A DNA stretch of 64,000 nt, taken from the NCBI RefSeq assembly GCF_001580545.1, contig NZ_LRBG01000011.1:62001-126000 (forward strand), written 5' to 3'. A program made the position numbers and the translations under genes. Source of the stretch: Paraburkholderia monticola (GTDB lineage: Bacteria > Pseudomonadota > Gammaproteobacteria > Burkholderiales > Burkholderiaceae). Positions 34,626 to 42,896 of this stretch are shown here, piece after piece. The notes under the pieces are model-generated. The model was not told where the DNA came from and made no database searches. It saw only the letters and a program-made list of their open reading frames with translations. Numbering within the stretch: position 1 is the first letter of the stretch; each line of letters begins with the position of its first letter.

Positions 34626-35306
34626 TCAGCTTGCCACTTGCGTGGTGCTCTGCACGATCAGGTCGTGATACCCATTGACGATCACGCTGTACGAGAAATA
34701 CGCGAACAGCAGCGCGGACAGAACGTGACACGCGCGCAGCAGACCGGCGCCGGCGCGCTTGCGGCCGTGGCTGCCGAGCCCGCAGATAAAGAGCGTCCAG
34801 CACAGGCCGCCGAGGAAAAAGCCGCCGAGGAAGATCAGCGCGGTCGCGGGGCTCGTTGCGCCGGCCTTCGCGATCAGCGCGCCGCCGACCGCCGCGAACC
34901 ACAGAATCGCCGAGGGCGACGAGACCGCGAGCAGCACCCCGCGCAGAAACCCGCGCCAGGGCGACAGATGCGGCGCACTCGCGTCGCCTTCGCCGGCAAC
35001 CGCGGGCGCCGTGGCAGGGAACATCGCTTCACGCGCCATCTTCCACGTGAGAAACAGCAGGATCACCGCGCCGCCGATCCACACGACCCAGCGCACCGAC
35101 TCGAATTGCAGCAGCGCGGCCATGCCTGCGAGCGCGAGCGTCGCGTAAATGAGATCGCCGACGCACGAGCCGAGGCCGAGCCAGAAGCCCGGCCGGAAGC
35201 CGTGCGACAGCGTCAGCGAAATGATCGCGACGTTGACGAGACCGATATCGAGACAAAGCGACAAGGACAGAAAAAATCCGTCCGACATCATTGAAAAAGC
35301 GTGCAT
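34626..35306 (-). CDS. LysE-family amino-acid exporter
   Basis: A 226-residue six-helix exporter. LSHGFRPGFWLGLGSCVGDLIYATLALAGMAALL and a later SSPSAILWFAAVGG segment, in the place of the NPK loop, fit the LysE superfamily. ATG 35306 is used; ATG 35291 (MMSDG) is an alternative. It is convergent with the ammonia-lyase gene, with its stop 17 bp from the shared terminator. Confidence 0.85.
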   Translation of the reverse strand: MHAFSMMSDGFFLSLSLCLDIGLVNVAIISLTLSHGFRPGFWLGLGSCVGDLIYATLALAGMAALLQFESVRWVVWIGGAVILLFLTWKMAREAMFPATAPAVAGEGDASAPHLSPWRGFLRGVLLAVSSPSAILWFAAVGGALIAKAGATSPATALIFLGGFFLGGLCWTLFICGLGSHGRKRAGAGLLRACHVLSALLFAYFSYSVIVNGYHDLIVQSTTQVAS

Positions 35307-35352
35307 CCGGGCGAGCGCTCCATCCTTTATTGATTGTGTTGTCCGGCGAGCG

Positions 35353-36927
35353 TTACAGGCCGAGGCCCAACTCGTTCCACAAGTTATCGACACGTTGCTT
35401 GACCGCGTCGTCCATCACGATCGGGCGGCCCCATTCGCGGTCGGTTTCGCCCGGCCACTTGTTGGTCGCGTCGAGCCCCATTTTCGAGCCGAGGCCGGCC
35501 ACCGGCGACGCGAAATCGAGATAGTCGATCGGCGTGCGGTCGACGAGCACCGTGTCGCGACTCGGGTCCACGCGCGTGGTGATCGCCCAGATCACTTCCT
35601 TCCAGTCGCGGATATTGACGTCCTCGTCGACGACGACGATGAACTTCGTATACATGAACTGCCGCAGGAAGCTCCACACCCCGAACATCACGCGCTTGGC
35701 ATGGCCGGGGTAGCTCTTCTTCATTTGCACGATCGCCATGCGATAGCTGCAGCCTTCGGGCGGCAGGTAGAAGTCGGTGATCTCGGTGAACTGCTTTTGC
35801 AGCAACGGCACGAACACTTCGTTCAGCGCGACGCCGAGCACGGCGGGCTCGTCGGGCGGCTTGCCGGTGTAGGTGGAGTGATAGATCGCGTCGCGGCGCA
35901 TCGTAATGCGCTCGACCGTGAAGACCGGGAACCACTCCTGTTCGTTGTAGTAGCCGGTGTGATCGCCATAGGGGCCTTCGAGCGCGTGTTCGTACATCGC
36001 CGAGGCACCCTTGGTCGGACGCGGCGGCGCGCCAGCCGGCGCGGGCGAGGGCGCGCCTTCCTGCGGATAGATGAAGCCTTCGAGCACGATCTCGGCGCGC
36101 GCGGGCACCTGCAGTGCGTCGACACCCGGCGTGATGCACCTGGCGAGCTCGGTGCGCCCGCCGCGCAGCAGCCCGGCGAACTGGTATTCGGACAGCGTGT
36201 CGGGTACCGGCGTGACCGCGCCGAGGATCGTCGCCGGGTCCGCGCCGAGCACCACGGCGACCGGATACGGTTTGCCGGGATTCTTCAGCGCGAACTCGCG
36301 GAAATCGAGCGCGCCGCCGCGGTGGGCGAGCCAGCGCATGATCAGTTTGTTACGCCCGATCAGTTGCTGACGATAGATACCCAAGTTCTGTCGGCTCTTG
36401 TTCGGCCCTTTCGTGACGGTCAGACCCCAAGTGATCAGCGGTCCGGCATCGCCGGGCCAGCAGGTCTGAATGGGCAGTCTGGCGAGGTCGACATCGTGGC
36501 CCTCCCAGACGATTTCCTGGCAGGGCGGTGCGCTGACGGTCTTCGGTGCCATGTCCCAGACCGCCTTCGCCAGCGACAACAGCTTGCCCGCGTCCTTGAG
36601 CCCTTTCGGCGGCTCCGGTTCCTTCAGCGCGGAGAGCAGTCGGCCGACGTCGCGCAGCGATTCGAGCGCCGCCTGGTCGCCCGCACCGGCCTCGGCATCG
36701 ATGCCCATGCCGAGCGCGACCCGGCGTGGCGTGCCGAACAGATTGCCGAGCACCGGAAACGCATGCTGCTCAGTGTTCTCGAACAGCAGGGCCGGGCCGC
36801 CCGCGCGTAATACGCGGTCGCACACTTCGGTCATTTCGAGATTCGGCGACACCTTTTGCGAGATTCGGCGCAGTTCACCGATCGTCTCGAGGCGGCCGAT
36901 GAAATCACGCAGGTCTTTGTATTTCAT
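35353..36927 (-). CDS. ubiD: UbiD family decarboxylase (3-octaprenyl-4-hydroxybenzoate decarboxylase)
   Basis: A 524-residue prenyl-FMN-dependent decarboxylase. [22 protein letters not shown] is the UbiD start, which sets ATG 36927; upstream open frame is ignored. [17 protein letters not shown] (prFMN site), [20 protein letters not shown] and the C-terminal [12 protein letters not shown] all match UbiD. The enzyme acts in ubiquinone synthesis and needs UbiX for its cofactor; no ubiX gene is visible here. The 600-bp region upstream holds a candidate small RNA. Confidence 0.95.
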   Translation of the reverse strand: MKYKDLRDFIGRLETIGELRRISQKVSPNLEMTEVCDRVLRAGGPALLFENTEQHAFPVLGNLFGTPRRVALGMGIDAEAGAGDQAALESLRDVGRLLSALKEPEPPKGLKDAGKLLSLAKAVWDMAPKTVSAPPCQEIVWEGHDVDLARLPIQTCWPGDAGPLITWGLTVTKGPNKSRQNLGIYRQQLIGRNKLIMRWLAHRGGALDFREFALKNPGKPYPVAVVLGADPATILGAVTPVPDTLSEYQFAGLLRGGRTELARCITPGVDALQVPARAEIVLEGFIYPQEGAPSPAPAGAPPRPTKGASAMYEHALEGPYGDHTGYYNEQEWFPVFTVERITMRRDAIYHSTYTGKPPDEPAVLGVALNEVFVPLLQKQFTEITDFYLPPEGCSYRMAIVQMKKSYPGHAKRVMFGVWSFLRQFMYTKFIVVVDEDVNIRDWKEVIWAITTRVDPSRDTVLVDRTPIDYLDFASPVAGLGSKMGLDATNKWPGETDREWGRPIVMDDAVKQRVDNLWNELGLGL

Positions 36928-37176
36928 CTGTAACGGTTCAGGGGTCGCATGCACGGCGCATAGGACCGGGAGCACATCAGGACCAGCGGTAGCGTCGTCT
37001 GGCGTTGAAAGACAATTGTCGATTTTACCTGCGTTAGCCAACGCACGTAGATCAACTAAATGGGCTATTCCAGACAGTCAAGGCACGATCGCTGAAAACG
37101 CGCATAGAGCGCGGCTTTCGGGCGACTGAACACTGTTCATAATTACAAATAGTTATAGTTTTTGCATTCTATAGTG

Positions 37177-37205
37177 TTGACGATCTATAAAACGGTGCAT
37201 AGAAT
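37177..37205 (+). promoter_or_regulatory. Sigma-70-type promoter
   Basis: -35 TTGACG (37177-37182), a 17-bp spacer and -10 TAGAAT (37200-37205) give an almost consensus promoter, predicting a start near 37212. The transcript would run into the terminator at 37344 and so define a small RNA. Confidence 0.8.
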
Positions 37206-37211
37206 CCGTCG

Positions 37212-37344
37212 ACATTGGTTGTAGGGCGTTTACCTTTTTACCGTCGCCCCCGGTCCTTAGACGCAACGCGTCACCGTTTTACTTCCCTGCGGGTGGAACG
37301 GCCTTATTGAAGTCCCTCACCAGCGTCCACGAACGCTGGTTTTT
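37212..37344 (+). ncRNA. Candidate small RNA (about 133 nt)
   Basis: Bounded by a near-consensus promoter and an intrinsic terminator, with no open frame worth calling. Inside, GGGCG (37224-37228) can pair with CGCCC (37245-37249) and the 3' end folds into the CCAGCGT/ACGCTGG stem with T5. I do not recognise a known family; the ends do not pair with each other, so 6S RNA is unlikely. It could instead be an attenuated leader of the lytic transglycosylase gene 195 bp downstream. Hfq-type U-tail fits a regulatory sRNA. Confidence 0.6.
37320..37344 (+). terminator. Intrinsic terminator of candidate small RNA
   Basis: CCAGCGT (37320-37326), loop CCACGA, ACGCTGG (37333-37339) and TTTTT (37340-37344). 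Confidence 0.9.
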
Positions 37345-37357
37345 CGCGTGGGAGCCG

Positions 37358-37390
37358 AGCCCGGCATGCATCGAGTATGCGGGCTATTTT
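37358..37390 (+). terminator. Second hairpin with T-run
   Basis: AGCCCGGCAT (37358-37367) pairs with ATGCGGGCT (37377-37385) with one bulge, followed by ATTTT. An outer GGAGCC/GGCTCC pair (37351-37356, 37395-37400) could extend it. Confidence 0.5.
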
Positions 37391-37404
37391 AGATGGCTCC
37401 CCAG

Positions 37405-37424
37405 ACGGTATTTGTTACCGTTTT
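37405..37424 (+). terminator. Third hairpin with T-run
   Basis: ACGGTA (37405-37410), loop TTTGT, TACCGT (37416-37421) and TTT follow. Confidence 0.45.
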
Positions 37425-37538
37425 CCCGACGTCGCTGCTGCCCAACCAGAGAGCACGCGATGTCGTGACTCCGCGAGCGCGCTGTACCGCCTGAGTTGCT
37501 CGGCGGAGTTCGCGGATCATGCAAGATGGGAGATCTGA

Positions 37539-38738
37539 ATGAACGCCTGGTTATCGTGGCGTCCCGATGAGCGTATTGCGCAGCTTGTGCGCGGTGCGCT
37601 ACGCCGCGGGACGCGATTGAGTCATCACCTGTTCAGCATCGTCGGCGGTATCGCGGTGGTGCTGGCTCTGGCACTGTGGCTGATGCCGACCTGGCGCGGC
37701 GCGCTTGCCGCGCGCATGATGCCGGTCATTTCCGCCGCCGTGCAGGCGGGTCCGGTGCGTCTGCTGCAAGGCAATCCGATGCCGGCCATTGGTCCGGCGA
37801 GAAACGCCAGCCCGTCCACCGACGAATCGCTGTCGGCCAATCCGACGAACACGCCGAGCCCCACCGATGGTTCGAGCGACGGCAGCATGACCCTCACCTC
37901 GGCCAGCACCAGCTTCGACGGCGCGTTCGACGGCTCCGGCGCGTCGGGCACCAGCGCCGCGGCGCTCAACGGCCTCGATCCGCACACGATGCAAGGCGTC
38001 AGCGCGCTCGCGCGTCTGATTCCTCAGCAGCGCGTGTCCGCCGATGCGCGCGATGACCGTGCGCTCGTCTCCAGCCGCGAACAGGACCTCGTCGCGTCGT
38101 ACCTCGCGCGGCGTTATCGCGTCGCTCAGGAGCCCGTCGGCGAGCTCGTGAAGGCCGCGTTCGACACCGGCCGCGAAGTCGGCCTCGATCCGCTGCTGCT
38201 GCTGTCGGTGATGGCGATCGAATCGGGCTTCAATCCGTACGCCGAAAGCGGCGTCGGTGCGCAGGGCCTGATGCAGGTGATGTCGAAGGTGCATTCGGAC
38301 AAATTCCAGTATTTCGGCGGCCAGAGCGCGGCGCTCGATCCGCTCGCGAACATCAAGGTCGGCGCGCTCGTGCTGAAGGATTGCATCGCGCGCGGCGGCT
38401 CGCTGCCGGGTGGTCTGCGTCTGTACGTCGGCTCGAGCACGCAGGAGGACGGCGGCTACGGTGCCAAGGTGATGGCCGAACGTGGTCGTCTGCGCGACGT
38501 CGCGCACGGCCGCAAGGTGCCGATCAATGCGCCGCAGGCGCCGGTGCTGACCGCGTCGGCCACGCCGGCCTCGGCCGCGGCGACGAGCGGTAGCAACGGC
38601 AAGCGCGTGCAAGTGACGCTGCAAGGCGGCCACGCGCTGAGTTCGGCGACGCCGGCGACGCACACGCCGCCGGCCGATCAGGACGACGCGAGCAGTGCGA
38701 CGCGCCATGTGGCGTCGGCGTCGGAGATCGGCGCTTGA
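37539..38738 (+). CDS. Membrane-anchored lytic transglycosylase (SLT domain)
   Basis: A 399-residue protein. One N-terminal transmembrane helix (about 36-50, IVGGIAVVLALALWLMP), then a Ser/Thr/Asp-rich linker to about residue 150, then an SLT domain (about 195-300): VGLDPLLLLSVMAIESGFNPYAESGVGAQGLMQVM with the catalytic Glu in AIESGFN, and ALDPLANIKVGALVLKD, GGLRLYVG. A low-complexity Ala/Ser/Thr tail follows. GGGAG upstream supports the start. It cleaves peptidoglycan to 1,6-anhydro products on the periplasmic side. Confidence 0.93.
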   Translation: MNAWLSWRPDERIAQLVRGALRRGTRLSHHLFSIVGGIAVVLALALWLMPTWRGALAARMMPVISAAVQAGPVRLLQGNPMPAIGPARNASPSTDESLSANPTNTPSPTDGSSDGSMTLTSASTSFDGAFDGSGASGTSAAALNGLDPHTMQGVSALARLIPQQRVSADARDDRALVSSREQDLVASYLARRYRVAQEPVGELVKAAFDTGREVGLDPLLLLSVMAIESGFNPYAESGVGAQGLMQVMSKVHSDKFQYFGGQSAALDPLANIKVGALVLKDCIARGGSLPGGLRLYVGSSTQEDGGYGAKVMAERGRLRDVAHGRKVPINAPQAPVLTASATPASAAATSGSNGKRVQVTLQGGHALSSATPATHTPPADQDDASSATRHVASASEIGA

Positions 38739-38761
38739 GTTAGATCTTGTCGCGCTGAATG

Positions 38762-38792
38762 AAAAAAGGACACCCGAGGGTGTCCTTTTTTT
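38762..38792. terminator. Bidirectional intrinsic terminator
   Basis: AAAAAAGGACACCC and GGGTGTCCTTTTTTT around GAG, between the convergent transglycosylase and aminotransferase genes. Confidence 0.95.
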
Positions 38793-38827
38793 GTATCTGG
38801 CCGGTCGGTTTGCGCCGACTCAATCCA

Positions 38828-40024
38828 TCAATGCCGCCCGAACAGCTTCGCGAGCCGCTCGACGGCCTCTTCGAGCTTCGGAAACGCGGTCGCATACGAC
38901 AGCCGGATGTAGTCCTTCGGCGCGTGTGTGCCGAAGTCCATGCCGGGCACCAGCACGACGCCGGCATCGTGCAGCATCGCCTTCGTGAGTGCCGCGCTGT
39001 CGCCGGCGGCGGCATGCGCGACGCCGCGGCAGTCCGCATACACGTAGAACGCGCCGTCGGGCATCACCGGCACCGAAAAGCCGAGCGATTCGAGCGCCGG
39101 CGCGATGAAGTCGCGGCGTCGTTTGAATTCGAGGCGCCGTGCTTCGTAGATCGCGATCGTCTCCGGTTCGAAGCAGGCGAGCGCCGCGTGCTGCGCGAGC
39201 GCCGACGCGCAGATGAACAGGTTCTGCGCGAGCTTTTCGAACGCGCCGACCAGCGCGGGCGGTACGACGAGCCAGCCGAGGCGCCAGCCCGTCATGTTGA
39301 AGTACTTCGAGAAGCTGTTGACGGTCACCACGTCCTCGCCGAACGACAGGGCCGACACGGGCTTGGCGTCGTAGCTGAGCCCCTGGTAGATTTCGTCGAC
39401 GATCGTGAAGCCGCCACGCGCGCGCACGGCCTTGACGATGCGCTCGAGCTCGGCCGGCTCGATCGACGTGCCGGTCGGATTCGACGGCGACGCGAGCAAC
39501 ACGCCGCGGGTGCGCTCGCCCCACAGGCGCTCGACGTCGGCGGCGGTCAATTGGAAACGCTCGGCCGGCCCGCTCGGCACCATCACCGGCTTGCCTTCGG
39601 CGGCGATCACGAAGTGGCGGTTGCACGGATAGCACGGGTCGGGCATCAGCACTTCGTCGTCGCGATCGACGAGCGCCGCGCACGCGAGCAGCAGCGCCGC
39701 CGACGCGCCGGCCGTGACCACGATCCGCGCCGGATCGACGTCGATGCCGTAAAACTCGGCGTAATGGGCGGAAATCGCGTCACGCAGCGCGTGCACGCCG
39801 AGCGCGTTCGTGTATTGGGTGACGCCGCGGCGCAACGCGCTCGCGGCTGCTTCGATGACCGGCTCGGGCGCGGTGAAATCCGGCTCGCCGATGCCCATGT
39901 GGATGATATCGCGCCCCTCGCGCTCGAGCAGCGCGGCCTCCTTGGCCAGTTCCATCACGTAGAAAGGCTGGATGGCATCGACGCGCGCGGCGAGCCGCAC
40001 GAGAGGTTCGGTGACGGAGTTCAT
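38828..40024 (-). CDS. PLP-dependent class I/II aminotransferase
   Basis: A 398-residue fold-type I aminotransferase. HMGIGEPDF near the N-terminus, SPSNPTGT (179-186), VDEIYQGL and the PLP lysine Lys240 in VNSFSKYFNMTGWRLGW identify the AspC-like I-gamma group. It follows nusB by 158 bp in the same direction; that order is common in Burkholderiaceae. The amino donor and acceptor are not evident. Confidence 0.93.
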   Translation of the reverse strand: MNSVTEPLVRLAARVDAIQPFYVMELAKEAALLEREGRDIIHMGIGEPDFTAPEPVIEAAASALRRGVTQYTNALGVHALRDAISAHYAEFYGIDVDPARIVVTAGASAALLLACAALVDRDDEVLMPDPCYPCNRHFVIAAEGKPVMVPSGPAERFQLTAADVERLWGERTRGVLLASPSNPTGTSIEPAELERIVKAVRARGGFTIVDEIYQGLSYDAKPVSALSFGEDVVTVNSFSKYFNMTGWRLGWLVVPPALVGAFEKLAQNLFICASALAQHAALACFEPETIAIYEARRLEFKRRRDFIAPALESLGFSVPVMPDGAFYVYADCRGVAHAAAGDSAALTKAMLHDAGVVLVPGMDFGTHAPKDYIRLSYATAFPKLEEAVERLAKLFGRH

Positions 40025-40182
40025 ACGGTCAGATCCAGTTCAGAAGCAGGACGGCGCCCGCACACCGAATGATGCGCTCATCGATGTGCGCAGCGGCGTC
40101 CTTGCGGGCGATTCGATTGTTCGCCCTGTGCAGTGCAGTGCGGCTGGGGCCCGATGCATGGCAAGGCCCCCGCACGCCGCGC

Positions 40183-40617
40183 TCAGCCCTTGCGGGCTGC
40201 CTGCGTTTCGGTGGCGCGCATTTGCGCCGCGAGCTTGTCGAGCACGCCGTTCACGTACTTGTAGCCGTCCGAGCCACCGAACGTCTTGGTCAGCTCGACC
40301 GCTTCGTTGATGACCACGCGGTACGGAATGTCGACGTGATTCTTCAGTTCGAACGCGGCGACCAGCAGCACCGCGCGCTCGACAGGCGACAACTGCTCGA
40401 TCGGACGATCGAGGCAGGGCGCGATTGCGGCGGAGAGCGCCTCGGAATCGCCCATCACGCCACGCAGGATCGCCTCCAGGTGCTCGTGGTCGGCCTTGTC
40501 GTACCCTTGCGCGCCGCGCAGTTGCGCGTCGATCTCACTGCCGGACGAGCCCGACAGCAGCCACTGGTAAAGCCCCTGCGTGGCCAGTTCGCGGGAGCGT
40601 CGGCGTGCGCTCTTCAT
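40183..40617 (-). CDS. nusB: Transcription antitermination protein NusB
   Basis: A 144-residue all-helical RNA-binding protein for rRNA antitermination with Nus[75 protein letters not shown] are the family motifs. It overlaps ribH by 4 bp (ATGA), a coupling widely kept in proteobacteria. Confidence 0.97.
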   Translation of the reverse strand: MKSARRRSRELATQGLYQWLLSGSSGSEIDAQLRGAQGYDKADHEHLEAILRGVMGDSEALSAAIAPCLDRPIEQLSPVERAVLLVAAFELKNHVDIPYRVVINEAVELTKTFGGSDGYKYVNGVLDKLAAQMRATETQAARKG

Positions 40618-41126
40618 GCCTCTTCCTCGTCGTCTTCATCTTCTTCGTCGTCGTCATCGCCGCCGAGCTGCTCGAGCGCGACCGCGAGGTTCGCCATTTC
40701 GACAGCCACGCGCGCGGCGTCGCGACCCTTCTCGGTCATGCGCGCGACGGCCTGCTCGTCGTTCTCGGTGGTCAGCACCGCATTCGCGACGGGGATGCCG
40801 AAGTCGAGGCCGATGCGCGTGATGCCCGCGCCGCTTTCGTTCGACACGAGTTCGAAGTGGTACGTCTCGCCGCGGATCACCGCGCCGAGTGCGATCAGCG
40901 CGTCGAATTGGGCGCTTTCCGCGAGCTTTTGCAGCGCCAGCGGGATTTCCAGCGCGCCCGGCACGGTGACGAGCAGCACGTCTTCGCCGGTCACGCCGAG
41001 GCGTTCGAGTTCTTCGATGCAGGAGTCCGCGAGGCCGTTGCAGACGGGTTCGTTAAAGCGCGCCTGGACGATGCCGATGCGCAGTCCGTCGCCGTCGAGA
41101 TTCGGTTGGTATTGTCCGATTTCCAT
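40614..41126 (-). CDS. ribH: 6,7-dimethyl-8-ribityllumazine synthase
   Basis: A 170-residue enzyme that joins 5-amino-6-ribitylamino-uracil with dihydroxybutanone phosphate. Core motifs are [50 protein letters not shown] (with the catalytic His) and [18 protein letters not shown]. The C-terminus ends in an acidic tail ([14 protein letters not shown]) not needed for catalysis. It lies between ribBA and nusB. Confidence 0.96.
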   Translation of the reverse strand: MEIGQYQPNLDGDGLRIGIVQARFNEPVCNGLADSCIEELERLGVTGEDVLLVTVPGALEIPLALQKLAESAQFDALIALGAVIRGETYHFELVSNESGAGITRIGLDFGIPVANAVLTTENDEQAVARMTEKGRDAARVAVEMANLAVALEQLGGDDDDEEDEDDEEEA

Positions 41127-41174
41127 GTGAATTCCGTAGTGTTTGAGTGGGCGCGAGGCGCGTGAGTGGCCGGA

Positions 41175-42308
41175 TCAGGCTTGCGGGGCTTGCGATTTGC
41201 TGCCGGGCATCGGAATGAAGCCCGTGACTTCGAGACCGTAACCCGACATGCTGCCGAGCTTGCGCGGGTTCGACAGCACCTGCATCTTGCCCACGCCGAG
41301 TTCGCGCAGAATCTGCGCGCCGATGCCGTAGGTCTTGAAGTCGACCGGACGGCGCTTCAGCGCGTCGGCTTTTTCCTTCGAGTCGAACGCCCTGAAGACG
41401 TCGATCAGATGGTCTTTCGAGTCGCCGCAATTGAGCAGCACGACCACGCCGAGATCGCGTTCGGCAATCTCTTTGATGGCCGCATCCAGCGTCCACGAAT
41501 GGGTGGATTCGCCGACTTCGAGCAGATCCAGCACCGACAACGGCTCGTGCACGCGCACCGGGGTGTCGTGCTCGGGGCTCGGCGTGCCGCGCACCAGCGC
41601 GATATGCGGCTGGCCGCTCGGCTGGTCGAGATACATGACCGCGCGGAACGCGCCGTGCGCGGTTTGCATCGTGCGTTCGCAGATGCGCTCGACGATCGAT
41701 TCGGTGCGGCTGCGATAGTGGATCAGATCGGCGATCGTGCCGATCTTCAGGCCATGCTCGTTGCCGAACTCGATCAGGTCGGGCAGGCGCGCCATCGTGC
41801 CGTCGTCCTTGATCACCTCGCAGATCACCGCGGCCGGCGTCAGGCCCGCGAGCCTCGTGAAGTCGCAGCCGGCCTCGGTATGGCCGGCGCGCACCAGCAC
41901 GCCGCCCGGCTGGGCCATGATCGGGAAAATGTGACCCGGCTGCACGATGTGCTCGGCTTTGGCGTCCGGCGCGACCGCGGCGGCGATCGTGCGGGCGCGG
42001 TCGGCCGCCGAGATGCCGGTCGTCACGCCTTCGGCCGCTTCGATGCTGACCGTGAACGCGGTGCCGTACTGCGTGCCGTTGCGGTACGTCATCAGCGGCA
42101 GGTTCAGCTGCTTGCAGCGATCCTGGGTCAGCGTCAGACAGATCAGGCCACGGCCGTAGCGAGCCATGAAATTGATCGCTTCCGGGGTGACAAACTCGGC
42201 GGCGATCACGAGGTCGCCCTCGTTTTCGCGGTCTTCTTCGTCGACGAGGATCACCATCCGGCCGGCTTTCAGTTCGGCGATGATCTCTTGGGTGGAGGCG
42301 AGCGTCAT
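41175..42308 (-). CDS. ribBA: 3,4-dihydroxy-2-butanone-4-phosphate synthase with degenerate GTP cyclohydrolase II domain
   Basis: A 377-residue protein. Residues 1-205 are a normal RibB domain: DEEDRENEGDLVIAAEF, GTAFTVSIEA and AGHTEAGCDFTRLAGL. The C-terminal half has the outline of RibA, but the three zinc-binding Cys (in RibA, SECLTGD...RCDCG) are absent; here the same place reads RVHEPLSVLDLLEVGESTHSWTLDAA. GTP cyclohydrolase II activity is thus probably lost, and a separate ribA must exist elsewhere. Such RibBA-like proteins are common in betaproteobacteria. Confidence 0.92.
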   Translation of the reverse strand: MTLASTQEIIAELKAGRMVILVDEEDRENEGDLVIAAEFVTPEAINFMARYGRGLICLTLTQDRCKQLNLPLMTYRNGTQYGTAFTVSIEAAEGVTTGISAADRARTIAAAVAPDAKAEHIVQPGHIFPIMAQPGGVLVRAGHTEAGCDFTRLAGLTPAAVICEVIKDDGTMARLPDLIEFGNEHGLKIGTIADLIHYRSRTESIVERICERTMQTAHGAFRAVMYLDQPSGQPHIALVRGTPSPEHDTPVRVHEPLSVLDLLEVGESTHSWTLDAAIKEIAERDLGVVVLLNCGDSKDHLIDVFRAFDSKEKADALKRRPVDFKTYGIGAQILRELGVGKMQVLSNPRKLGSMSGYGLEVTGFIPMPGSKSQAPQA

Positions 42309-42509
42309 GTTGGCGAGTTTTTCGGGAAAGCGCGTATTTTACGCCACGCGCGGGCCCAAGTCGCCTCCGCCAGACGACATAGGCCGTTTGGCCGACTGGC
42401 GATGAGCCGGGTGGGGTTGCTATGCTCGTCGAAACGGTGGGCGAGGGCGGCCGGCGGCGCGGTGCGCGGGGAGCGGTGGCTTCATATCGTGCGCCGGATG
42501 GAGGCTCGA

Positions 42510-42896
42510 ATGAAACGTACCTGGACGATTATCGGCGTGCATGACGTGGCTCGCAGCTTCAGCTGGTATCAAACGCTGTTCGGCCAGCCGCCGGGTTCGC
42601 CCGCTCATGACGACTTCGGGCAGATCCTCGACGCGGACGGCACCGTGCTGCTGTGTCTGCATCAGTGGGGCGCTCATGAACATCCTTCGTTGATGAGCGC
42701 CGGCAACGGCCAGCCCGGCAATGGCCTGCTGCTGTTTTTCCGGGTCGACGATTTCGATCCGTGCGTCGTGCGGGCACGATCGCTCGTCGGCCGGTTCGAA
42801 GAAGAGCCGCGCATCAACTCGCACACGGGAACGATGGAGTTCGCGCTGCGCGATCCGGATGGCTACTACGTGATGGTCAGCGCGCTGTTCCGATGA
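42510..42896 (+). CDS. VOC (glyoxalase/bleomycin-resistance) superfamily protein
   Basis: A 128-residue protein of the VOC fold: TIIGVHDVARSFSWYQTLFGQPPG, then LCLHQWGAHEHPS, NGLLLFFRVDDFD and a C-terminal EFALRDPDGYYVMVSA. ATG 42510 has GGAGG 5 bp upstream; ATG 42498 is possible. It probably acts as a dimer on a metal or small ligand. Its last 31 bp overlap the convergent membrane-protein gene. Confidence 0.88.
   Translation: MKRTWTIIGVHDVARSFSWYQTLFGQPPGSPAHDDFGQILDADGTVLLCLHQWGAHEHPSLMSAGNGQPGNGLLLFFRVDDFDPCVVRARSLVGRFEEEPRINSHTGTMEFALRDPDGYYVMVSALFR

Larger units (their letters stand above)
36928..37538. other. Long intergenic region with promoter, candidate small RNA and serial hairpins
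   Basis: 611 bp between divergent ubiD and the lytic transglycosylase gene. The first 200 bp before ubiD is partly AT-rich (ATAGTTATAGTTTTTGC). It holds a near-consensus promoter at 37177-37205, a terminator at 37320-37344 and two further hairpins with T-runs at 37358-37390 and 37405-37424. No protein gene seen. Confidence 0.7.

Noticed and set aside
37212..37344. 6S RNA identity for the candidate small RNA
   Set aside because: The 5' and 3' ends do not pair into the closing stem and length is short; no recognisable 6S bulge.
42309..42480. FMN riboswitch upstream of ribBA
   Set aside because: No RFN-type conserved segments (AGGGGC..., GCCCG... pattern) are visible here or upstream of ribD.
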